This document shows, one piece after another, positions 57,232 through 64,000 of a stretch of 64,000 nt of DNA (its first letter is position 1; every line of letters starts with the position of its first letter). The notes under the pieces are model-generated. The model searched no databases. It had not been told where the DNA came from and was given only the letters and a program-made list of their open reading frames with translations. Origin of the DNA: Rikenella microfusus (GTDB taxonomy: Bacteria; Bacteroidota; Bacteroidia; Bacteroidales; Tenuifilaceae); NCBI GenBank assembly GCA_020722565.1, contig DYKO01000011.1:29127-93126 (forward strand). Reading direction: 5' to 3'. The position numbers and the translations under genes are program-made.

Positions 57232-57293
57232 AAAAATGTTTTTAATCCCCGTAATAACCGTACCAAAAAGTATTTCTTTTGTATGAAAAAATA

Positions 57294-57301
57294 TAAATTT
57301 G
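57294..57301 (+). promoter_or_regulatory. Putative -7 promoter element for the NuoE/NuoF/fusion operon
   Basis: TAAATTTG, a perfect TAnnTTTG, 33 bases before the ATG at 57335. A TTTG at 57278-57281 is too near (12 bases) to be a standard -33 element. Confidence 0.4.
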
Positions 57302-57334
57302 TCCATAAAATCTAACATTAATCAGTTTTGCATC

Positions 57335-57874
57335 ATGCGCGTCCATCGAATACCCCTACAGGTTCAGGAGAATACCATTTCCAATAAGGTTGACCTCACG
57401 CTTTTGAATCCGCTTATCGAAAAGTATAAAGGGAAAAAGGGGAACCTTATCCCTCTGCTTCAGGGGGTGCAGGCCACTTATGGCTATATTCCCCGCAAAG
57501 CCTTTGAACTTCTGGCTGCCGAGACAGGCCTTACGCTAAGCGACATGTATGGAGTTGCTACTTTTTACGCACAATTCCGACTGTCGCCCGTGGGAAAACA
57601 TATAATTAAGGTTTGCCACGGAACCGCCTGCCACGTTCAGGGCGCTGATTCCATCTCAGCAGCTCTAAAAGAAGCACTAAGGATAAACGATGGTGAAACA
57701 ACCCCCGATAAGTTTTTTACTCTGGAAACCGTTGCATGCTTAGGCTGTTGCTCGCTTGCTCCAGTTATGATGATTGACGAGGAAACCTACGGAAAACTTA
57801 CCGGTAGCTCGGCCGTTAAAATTATTAAGGACATCAAAATTAAAGAAACCCAGGAAAAGGAAAGCCGGAGCTAA
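57335..57874 (+). CDS. NuoE/HydC-like [2Fe-2S] subunit
   Basis: The 179-residue thioredoxin-like protein holds a [2Fe-2S] cluster by C94 and C99 (KVCHGTACHVQG) and C135 and C139 (VACLGCCS). An N-terminal helical part (LLNPLIEKYKGKKGNLIPLL) and GYIPRKAFELLAAETGL match NuoE. In complex I and in HydABC-type enzymes it pairs with the NuoF-like subunit to take electrons from NADH flavin. The frame begins at a TTG at 57299, but the ATG at 57335 gives the family's N-terminus and follows the promoter. First gene of a four-gene operon. Confidence 0.93.
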   Translation: MRVHRIPLQVQENTISNKVDLTLLNPLIEKYKGKKGNLIPLLQGVQATYGYIPRKAFELLAAETGLTLSDMYGVATFYAQFRLSPVGKHIIKVCHGTACHVQGADSISAALKEALRINDGETTPDKFFTLETVACLGCCSLAPVMMIDEETYGKLTGSSAVKIIKDIKIKETQEKESRS

Positions 57875-57907
57875 TGCTGGCCCTTTTATCAACATAAAAA
57901 GTTTTAT

Positions 57908-59686
57908 ATGGCAGCAACTAAAGTGATTGTTGGGCTTGGCAGCTGCGGAATTGCAGCGGGTGCCAATAAGGTTTACAGCAAGTTGAAGGCATTAAAAGAT
58001 GCCGATAACCTCGACTTTGAGCTGGCTAAAACCAGCTGTATTGGCATGTGTTTCCGTGAGCCGCTGGTTGAGGTGGTTGATGAAAACGGTTCAATGATTT
58101 ATGGCGATGTTGATGAGAACAAAGTAGTTGAGATAATCCAACAGCACGTTTTGGGACACATTCCCATCAAGGAGTACGTGGTGAAAACCGATCTTTTCCC
58201 TACACCCGATCAATCCTACTTTGATGGGCAGGTGAAAATTGCCCTACGCAACTGCGGATATATCGACCCTGAAAACATACACGAATACGAGCAGCGGGGT
58301 GGATACCAAGCCCTACAAAAAATTGCCGCTGAGCACATGAGCCCTGAGCAGGTTATACAAACCATTATTGACTCGGGGCTTCGTGGTAGGGGGGGCGGTG
58401 GTTTTCCCACCGGAATGAAATGGCGATTTGCGCGTGCCAATCAGGCCGACCAAAAGTACATCATCTGCAATGCCGATGAGGGCGACCCCGGTGCCTTTAT
58501 GGACCGCTCGCTTCTCGAAGGCGATCCGCATGCTGTTATTGAGGGTATGATTATTGGAACTTATGCCATTGGAGCCACCGAAGGCGTAATATACTGCCGC
58601 GCAGAGTATCCTCTCGCCATAAAGAGGCTCAACATAGCTCTGGAACAGGCCCGTAAGCATGGCTATTTGGGGCGTAACATTATGGGAATCGAAGGTTTTA
58701 ACATCGACATCTACATAAAAGAGGGTGCCGGGGCCTTTGTTTGCGGTGAGGAAACAGCCCTTATGGCATCCATTGAGGGCAAGCGTGGTATGCCCTCTAA
58801 GCGGCCACCATTCCCTGCAGAAAAAGGCCTCTGGCAAAAACCATCGAACATTAACAACGTGGAAACCTTTGCCAATGTGCCCTACATAATTGCCAACGGG
58901 GCAGAATCGTACAACAAGTATGGTACTGAAAAGAGTAAGGGTACAAAGGTGTTTGCACTTACCGGTAAAATAAAACATGGCGGTTTAGTTGAGGTTCCCA
59001 TGGGAACTACGCTACGCGATATCATTTTCAAATTGGGCGGGGGTATTCAAAACGACAAGCGTTTTAAGGCAGTTCAGCTGGGCGGCCCGTCGGGTGGATG
59101 TATTCCAGAACATCTTCTCGATATTCAGGTTGATTATGAGCAGGTTACGGCCACCGGGGCCATTATGGGGTCGGGAGGAATGGTGGTTATGGATGAAACA
59201 ACCTGCATGGTTGATGTGGCCCGATTTTTCCTTGATTTTACACAAAAGGAATCGTGTGGGAAATGTACATTCTGCCGCATAGGCACCAAACGAATGCTCG
59301 AAATACTAACTCGTATAACTGAGGGTGAAGGTCAGCCGGGTGATATCGAAAAACTCGAAGAACTGGCTTTGCAGGTTAAGGAAAGTTCTCTTTGTGGCTT
59401 AGGGCAAACCGCACCAAATCCGGTGCTTACAACCATAAAGTATTTCCGTTATGAGTATGAGGCGCATATCTACGACAAAAAGTGCCCTGCCCACAGCTGC
59501 AAAAAATTGCTCACTTACGAGATTAATCCTGAAAAGTGTACCGGTTGTACAGTTTGCGCCGTTAAGTGTCCGGTAAAGGCTATCGATGGCGAACGTAAAA
59601 AGATTCACCATATCAATCAGGACATCTGCATTAAGTGCGGCGAATGTTACAATAGCTGCCGTTTTGATGCCATTATTAAGAGTTAG
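57908..59686 (+). CDS. NuoF/HydB-like NADH-binding flavoprotein subunit
   Basis: The 592-residue protein has an N-terminal thioredoxin-like ferredoxin domain (GLGSCGIAAGA, SCIGMC), the FMN/NADH domain with GLRGRGGGGFPTGMKW (157-172), NADEGDPGAFMDR and EGAGAFVCGEETALM, the cluster CGKCTFC with C496 in SSLCGLGQTAPNPV, and a C-terminal double ferredoxin (CTGCTVCAVKCPVKAI and CIKCGECYNSCRFDAI). The extra N- and C-terminal Fe-S domains are those of HydB in soluble bifurcating enzymes and are lacking in complex I NuoF. It follows the NuoE-like gene by 33 bases. Confidence 0.93.
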   Translation: MAATKVIVGLGSCGIAAGANKVYSKLKALKDADNLDFELAKTSCIGMCFREPLVEVVDENGSMIYGDVDENKVVEIIQQHVLGHIPIKEYVVKTDLFPTPDQSYFDGQVKIALRNCGYIDPENIHEYEQRGGYQALQKIAAEHMSPEQVIQTIIDSGLRGRGGGGFPTGMKWRFARANQADQKYIICNADEGDPGAFMDRSLLEGDPHAVIEGMIIGTYAIGATEGVIYCRAEYPLAIKRLNIALEQARKHGYLGRNIMGIEGFNIDIYIKEGAGAFVCGEETALMASIEGKRGMPSKRPPFPAEKGLWQKPSNINNVETFANVPYIIANGAESYNKYGTEKSKGTKVFALTGKIKHGGLVEVPMGTTLRDIIFKLGGGIQNDKRFKAVQLGGPSGGCIPEHLLDIQVDYEQVTATGAIMGSGGMVVMDETTCMVDVARFFLDFTQKESCGKCTFCRIGTKRMLEILTRITEGEGQPGDIEKLEELALQVKESSLCGLGQTAPNPVLTTIKYFRYEYEAHIYDKKCPAHSCKKLLTYEINPEKCTGCTVCAVKCPVKAIDGERKKIHHINQDICIKCGECYNSCRFDAIIKS

Positions 59687-59718
59687 ATGAAAGTTAATGC
59701 ATTAAATATTGATATATA

Positions 59719-62700
59719 ATGAGCGAATTGGTCAATATAGTACTCAACGGGAAAAATATCACTGCACACAAGGGGGAGTACATTCTTGATGTGGCCCGCA
59801 GGCATGGTATTGAAATACCAACCCTTTGCAACGACCCCAGGCTTGAGCCCTACTCTTCGTGCTTTGTTTGTGTGGTTGAAATTGAGGGGCAGCGCAACCT
59901 TCAACCATCCTGCTCAACACGTGTGGCTGAAGGAATGAAGATTAATACCGATAACGAACGTGTTCATAAAGCTCGTAAAACTGCACTCGACCTTATAATG
60001 AGCAACCATTATGCCGATTGTGTGGCCCCATGCAGGGAACGTTGCCCGGCTGGTGTCGATGTGCAGGGATACATATCGTTAATAGAAAAAGGATTGTATT
60101 CCGAAGCTATTGGTTTAATAAAACAGACAAACCCTCTTCCAGCAATTTGCGGTAGGGTATGCGTTAGGCCTTGTGAGGCAGCCTGTCGCAGAAACTATAT
60201 GGATGAGGGTACCGGTGTGGGAATCGACTACCTGAAGCGGTACGCCGCCGATCGCGATTTGGAATCGGAACATCACTACAAACCCGAAGTTGCACCTTCA
60301 ACAGGTAAAAAGATAGCCATTATAGGGGCTGGCCCAGGTGGGCTATCGGCTGCTTACTTCCTGCAGCAGAAAGGACATCAGTGCGATATTTACGAGGCTC
60401 AGCCCCATGCCGGGGGTTGGCTCAGGTATGGTATCCCGGAGTACCGTTTACCCAACGACTTGCTGGATAAAGAAATTGCTACCATAACAGAACTGGGGGT
60501 GAACATTTTCTACAACCAGAGGTTAGGTAAAAATTTGAGCTACAAAACTATATCCGAGAGCTACGATGCCATGATACTCACCATTGGCTCGCAACGTGGC
60601 CAACTTTTGGGTGTGGATGGCGAGGATGCTGATGGGGTTTTCTCGGGTATCGATTTCCTGCGAAACATGGAGGATACCGGCCAAAAGTATGATTTCCGTG
60701 GAAAACAAATTGCCGTTGTGGGAGGGGGAAATACCGCGATGGATTGCTGTAGAACATCAGTTCGCTGCGGTAGCACCGATGTAACGGTTATTTACCGCCG
60801 AACCGAGGCCGAAATGCCTGCCAATCCAATAGAAATCCACGAATCGAAACTCGAGGGCGTTAAATACATGTTCCTTACCGCACCGGTTAGGGTAAACAAA
60901 ACCGACGATGGGAAGGTTAAATCGATGACTCTTATCCGAATGGAACTTGGTGAACCCGACGCCTCAGGGCGTCGACGCCCAGTTCCAGTGAAGGGCTCGG
61001 AGTTTGAAATGGAGTTCGATTACATTCTGGCAGCCATTGGTCAGAAAACTCAAATCGATTTTCTTGATGATGTAAACCGTTATGCCCGCGAGGGTGAGCT
61101 AAAGGCTAATAAATGGGGCGATATTGATGCCGACCGTCAAACCCTGCAAACGGGTATCCCATCGGTTTTTGCCGCTGGCGACGGCGTAACCGGACCAGCC
61201 ACCATTATTGAGGCCATTGCTCAGGCCAAACTGGCTTCGCACAGCTGTCATCTGTACCTTAGCGGTCAGCCGGTTGTGCCTCCTAAAAAGGAGTTTCTGA
61301 GCAAAAAGGAGAACTTCCATAAGCTAAGTAACAACGATTTTGTGAGCCGTTATCAGCGCCAGCTGCGCGAGGAGATGCCGGTGCTGGAACCAAACCAACG
61401 CGTTAACTTTAAGGAGGTTGAACTGGGCTATAGCCATGAGCAGGCCATGCACGAAACCGCTCGATGCATGGAATGCGGGTGTGTGGAGTACTTTGAGTGC
61501 GACCTTAAGCGTCATGCCGATACCTATCAGGCCGACCAGCTACGCTTTATGGGCGATCATAAGGAATTCAACGTCAATTTTTCACATCCCTTTATCGAAA
61601 TTGATAACAATAAGTGCATTCTTTGTTCCCGATGCGTTCGCATTTGTAAGGAGGTGGTGGGAGCCAACGCACTTACCTTGGTAAATCGTGGTTTTGATAC
61701 CTATGTTGCCCCTGCATTTGGCGATAATCTTGCCAACACTACTTGCGAATCGTGTGGACTTTGCATTTCGGCTTGCCCAACCGGCGCAATAACCGAGAAT
61801 CTTCCCTTTAAACCCGGCCCAGTTAAAAATGAAAAGTTTGAAACCGTATGTGGGTACTGCTCGGTGGGGTGTACTCTTAAGTTCCACTATAAAGGAAATT
61901 TCATTATGCGGGTAACCGGTGCCAATTCTCAGGTTAATACCGATGGAAACCTTTGTATGTATGGTAAGTTTGGCTACCGCAATTTCAATAGTTCTAAAAG
62001 ACTTACTAAACCGCTTAAACGCGAGGGTAACGGATTTGTTGAGATTACTTACGATGAAGCCTTTCATATAATTGCCCAAAAGGTAAAATCGGATAAAGCT
62101 GATGAAAACGCCTTTTTTGCCGGAGCCATTCTTACCAATGAGGAACAGTATTTGATTCAGAAACTTGCCCGTGCTGGAGCAAAAACCAATAACATTGGTA
62201 GCTTCCATTATCTTGAAACGGGTATGGGTTACACCCTAAGTTCAACACAAAATACTCAATTTGCCGATATCGCCAAGGCTAATCATATCTATCTTTTTGC
62301 TACTCAAATTAACCGTTATAACCCAGTTGCCGGATATATGGTAAACGCTGCTAAAAAGCAGGTTACGGTTATTGCCAAATCAAAAAGTAACCTATCGGCA
62401 AGGGCGCAGCAATACATCCAGGTTCAATCGTACTACCACTTCATAAAAGCCGTTAACCATTACCTGCTTAGCAACAATAAGCAGAATATGGTTTTCATTG
62501 GCGACCACTGCGAGGGTTTTGGCGCCTATAGCGCCAACCTACTGGAGCAGGATTATAGGGAACTTTGCCAAAAGTCGGGTTGCGAGCAAACCGTTATTGA
62601 GCGTTTTGCCAATGATTTCAACGACGATTACGGTGCCTTGCTCATATTCGCCGAGGCCGAAGTTTCCGATAACACGGCAGCCGAAATAATGAACCTGATG

Positions 62701-63426
62701 CTGATTACCGGTAAACTTGGCAAATCAACCGGAGGGCTAATAGCCCTTAAGCCCAAGAACAATTCGCACGGATTAATTGATATGGGAATTAATCCCAGCT
62801 GGGGCATTGGCATGCAATCCATTTCCGATAGCAACTTCATATCGAGATTAAAGGAAAAATGGAAGATCGATAATTTACCCTTATCTGTTAACAACCTGAT
62901 GGAGGTGTTGGAAAAGGGCAGCATTAAAAATACTCTAATATTTGGAGAGGATCCAATGGGTACCGCTAAATATAAGGAAAAGGTAAAGGAGCTGCTGCAA
63001 AAGATTGAATTTACCGTTGTGGTCGATACCTTTATGACCGAAACCGCTCAAATGGCTGATATTGTCCTTCCGGCATCGCTTTGGTACGAGACCGGCGGCA
63101 CCTTTACCAATGCCAACCATGTAATTCAGCAATTTGAGAAAGGTTTGAGACCCAAAGTTGAATTAACTACTTCGCAGATTACCATTGCCTTGCTAAACAG
63201 GTTGGGAGTAAATGGGGTTTCCGATTTTTACGATGTGCAAACTGAGATTCTCTCGCTACTGCCACAGGATAGCAGTAGTCAAACCCTTAAATTTATTCAA
63301 ACCCAGTACGAAGGAGAGTACATGCAATTTTATGCCGGTTGCAGCTACCTGATGCATAATTTTGATATTGAGTTTGAAGAAAAATTAACTAACGCTAAAT
63401 CGCTCAGCCATGAAAACGTTTACTAA
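59719..63426 (+). CDS. 1235-residue fusion: NuoG-type ferredoxin, GltD/NfnB-like flavoprotein, Fe-S array and Mo-oxidoreductase-like domain
   Basis: Domains in order: [2Fe-2S] ferredoxin (C37, C48, C51, C65); GltD-type Fe-S helical domain (C101, C105, C109, C144, C148, C152, C156); FAD and NAD(P)H Rossmann domains (IIGAGPGGLSAAYFLQQKG near 201, VVGGGNTAMDCCRTSVRCG near 333, FAAGDGVTGPATIIEAIAQ near 484); a CxxCxC-x5-C set (C583, C586, C588, C594); two ferredoxin motifs (C633-C643, C676-C686); and a Mo-oxidoreductase module with its [4Fe-4S] site (C711, C714, C718, C746). At the place of catalytic Cys or Sec in formate dehydrogenases it reads NNIGSFHYLETGMGY, with no Cys. It ends overlapping the ferritin-like gene. 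An electron-bifurcating or transhydrogenase role is inferred; formate oxidation is unlikely. Confidence 0.85.
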   Translation: MSELVNIVLNGKNITAHKGEYILDVARRHGIEIPTLCNDPRLEPYSSCFVCVVEIEGQRNLQPSCSTRVAEGMKINTDNERVHKARKTALDLIMSNHYADCVAPCRERCPAGVDVQGYISLIEKGLYSEAIGLIKQTNPLPAICGRVCVRPCEAACRRNYMDEGTGVGIDYLKRYAADRDLESEHHYKPEVAPSTGKKIAIIGAGPGGLSAAYFLQQKGHQCDIYEAQPHAGGWLRYGIPEYRLPNDLLDKEIATITELGVNIFYNQRLGKNLSYKTISESYDAMILTIGSQRGQLLGVDGEDADGVFSGIDFLRNMEDTGQKYDFRGKQIAVVGGGNTAMDCCRTSVRCGSTDVTVIYRRTEAEMPANPIEIHESKLEGVKYMFLTAPVRVNKTDDGKVKSMTLIRMELGEPDASGRRRPVPVKGSEFEMEFDYILAAIGQKTQIDFLDDVNRYAREGELKANKWGDIDADRQTLQTGIPSVFAAGDGVTGPATIIEAIAQAKLASHSCHLYLSGQPVVPPKKEFLSKKENFHKLSNNDFVSRYQRQLREEMPVLEPNQRVNFKEVELGYSHEQAMHETARCMECGCVEYFECDLKRHADTYQADQLRFMGDHKEFNVNFSHPFIEIDNNKCILCSRCVRICKEVVGANALTLVNRGFDTYVAPAFGDNLANTTCESCGLCISACPTGAITENLPFKPGPVKNEKFETVCGYCSVGCTLKFHYKGNFIMRVTGANSQVNTDGNLCMYGKFGYRNFNSSKRLTKPLKREGNGFVEITYDEAFHIIAQKVKSDKADENAFFAGAILTNEEQYLIQKLARAGAKTNNIGSFHYLETGMGYTLSSTQNTQFADIAKANHIYLFATQINRYNPVAGYMVNAAKKQVTVIAKSKSNLSARAQQYIQVQSYYHFIKAVNHYLLSNNKQNMVFIGDHCEGFGAYSANLLEQDYRELCQKSGCEQTVIERFANDFNDDYGALLIFAEAEVSDNTAAEIMNLMLITGKLGKSTGGLIALKPKNNSHGLIDMGINPSWGIGMQSISDSNFISRLKEKWKIDNLPLSVNNLMEVLEKGSIKNTLIFGEDPMGTAKYKEKVKELLQKIEFTVVVDTFMTETAQMADIVLPASLWYETGGTFTNANHVIQQFEKGLRPKVELTTSQITIALLNRLGVNGVSDFYDVQTEILSLLPQDSSSQTLKFIQTQYEGEYMQFYAGCSYLMHNFDIEFEEKLTNAKSLSHENVY

Positions 63427-63865
63427 CATTAACGATATTTTAGATTTTGCCATTGACCGCGAGCAGGATTCAGTCGACTTCTACAACCGTTTGGCTTTAA
63501 ATGCGCGTAATGCCGATATGAAAAAAACTTTCGAGCAGTTTGCCCGCGAGGAAATGGGGCACAAGGCTCGCTTGGCAAAAATCAAAGAGGACGGAATTGT
63601 AACATTGCCTTCGGAAGAAGTAGCCGACCTAAAAATTGCCGATTACTTGGTTCTGGATCCGGAGCGTGAGGATATGACCTACGAGCAAGCGCTAGTGCTC
63701 GCCATGAAGCGAGAAAAAGCTGCTTTCAAGCTATACCTGACCCTATCGGAAAAGGTTGATAGACCCGAGTACAAGGCACTTTTTATGCAACTGGCACAGG
63801 AGGAATCGCGCCACAAACTTCGCTTTGAGCTGGAGTACGATGAGTATGTGCTAAGGGATAACTAG
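63410..63865 (+). CDS. Ferritin-like (erythrin-type) di-iron protein without rubredoxin domain
   Basis: The 151-residue protein is a four-helix bundle with di-iron ligand helices: IDREQDSVDFYNRLALNA, FAREEMGHKARLAKI, MKREKAAFKLYLTLSE and LAQEESRHKLRFELEYDEY. It lacks the rubredoxin CxxC domain of the rubrerythrin at 37711. Members reduce peroxides or protect oxygen-sensitive enzymes. The start overlaps the fusion gene by 17 bases, so it is translationally coupled with it; a protective or electron-accepting role for that complex is inferred. Confidence 0.88.
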   Translation: MKTFTNINDILDFAIDREQDSVDFYNRLALNARNADMKKTFEQFAREEMGHKARLAKIKEDGIVTLPSEEVADLKIADYLVLDPEREDMTYEQALVLAMKREKAAFKLYLTLSEKVDRPEYKALFMQLAQEESRHKLRFELEYDEYVLRDN

Positions 63866-63883
63866 ATTTAACTTATGAATGGT

Positions 63884-63905
63884 AAAGCCCCTATGGGGCT
63901 TTTTT
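63884..63905 (+). terminator. Rho-independent terminator of the NuoEF/fusion operon
   Basis: Eight-base stem (aaagcccc/ggggcttt), loop TAT, then T residues to 63905. The remaining 95 bases to the end of the window show no feature. Confidence 0.88.
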
Positions 63906-64000
63906 AATTTGGTAACTGGAATTTAACGGTTCAATTGTATAAAACCACCTAAATTCAAGTAATTAATGCAACTTTTTAAGAGGGCTTTGTAAATAAATAT

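Noticed and set aside
58313..58978. 221-codon open frame on the minus strand
   Set aside because: Lies fully antisense to the NuoF-like gene, with composition set by the codons of the real gene; no domain.
61582..62208. 208-codon open frame on the minus strand
   Set aside because: Antisense to the 1235-residue fusion, whose own reading frame is continuous and rich in motifs.
59719..63426. Annotation as formate dehydrogenase alpha subunit
   Set aside because: The Mo-oxidoreductase-like part has its [4Fe-4S] site, but no Cys or Sec at the catalytic position, and the N-terminal half is a GltD-like flavoprotein.

Overview
The window is a gene-dense, AT-leaning chromosomal segment from a member of the Bacteroidota, most likely an anaerobic or microaerotolerant Bacteroidia. 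The assignment rests on several things seen together: promoters of the Bacteroidota type (TTTG near -33 and TAnnTTTG near -7) in front of many genes, a TonB-dependent receptor with an N-terminal carboxypeptidase-regulatory-like domain, families typical of the phylum (DUF2795, DUF3127, MnmD, OstA-like and SPOR lipoproteins), an Rnf complex, rubrerythrin, and no respiratory complex I. No tRNA, rRNA, CRISPR array, insertion sequence or prophage was seen. The species cannot be named from the sequence.

Layout. 1-2.4 kb: 3' end of a RelA/SpoT gene, a Fur-family regulator and purA. 2.4-6.1 kb (minus): a truncated DUF3857 protein, an MFS transporter, a SPOR lipoprotein and a PflX-like radical SAM protein. 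6.2-11.2 kb (plus): long-chain acyl-CoA ligase, PsiE-like membrane protein, methyltransferase, MacB/LolD-type ATPase, PduO-type adenosyltransferase and a DUF2795 protein. 11.2-18.8 kb (minus): operon guaB, two-parvulin PPIase, SurA-like lipoprotein, SurA, OstA-like protein, which is an outer-membrane biogenesis cluster headed by purine synthesis. 19-21.4 kb: PAS histidine kinase followed by a decayed receiver gene. 21.4-32.6 kb: S9 peptidase, a thioredoxin lipoprotein with an in-frame stop, a second thioredoxin-like protein, mnmD, FKBP lipoprotein, DUF3127, MscS channel, guanine deaminase, patatin, rlmB and an ABC-F ATPase. 33-38.9 kb: subtilisin-like lipoprotein, TonB receptor with a His-rich small protein, rubrerythrin, single-domain receiver. 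39-44.8 kb: recQ, a small orphan, recG, DUF3108 protein, lipoprotein. 44.8-50.5 kb: a 41-codon membrane micro-ORF and the rseC-rnfBCDGEA operon (minus). 51.3-55.6 kb: DUF2490 protein and a large GAF/receiver/PEP-synthase-like protein. 55.8-63.9 kb: gdhA and an operon of NuoE-like, NuoF-like, a 1235-residue flavin/iron-sulfur fusion and a ferritin-like protein.

Working together. The Rnf complex couples ferredoxin:NAD+ electron transfer to an ion gradient. The 57-64 kb operon resembles the soluble electron-bifurcating family that includes HydABC, but its large subunit has a GltD/NfnB-like NAD(P)H flavoprotein module and a molybdopterin-oxidoreductase-like domain with no Cys or Sec at the catalytic position. 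I infer a complex that equilibrates NADH, NADPH and ferredoxin and is tied to Rnf and to NADP-type glutamate dehydrogenase. This operon is the best candidate for an under-described system here. Second-tier items are the GAF/receiver/PEP-synthase hybrid, the His-rich protein plus TonB receptor pair, and several gene-decay events (receiver pseudogene, nonsense-interrupted thioredoxin, truncated DUF3857 gene).
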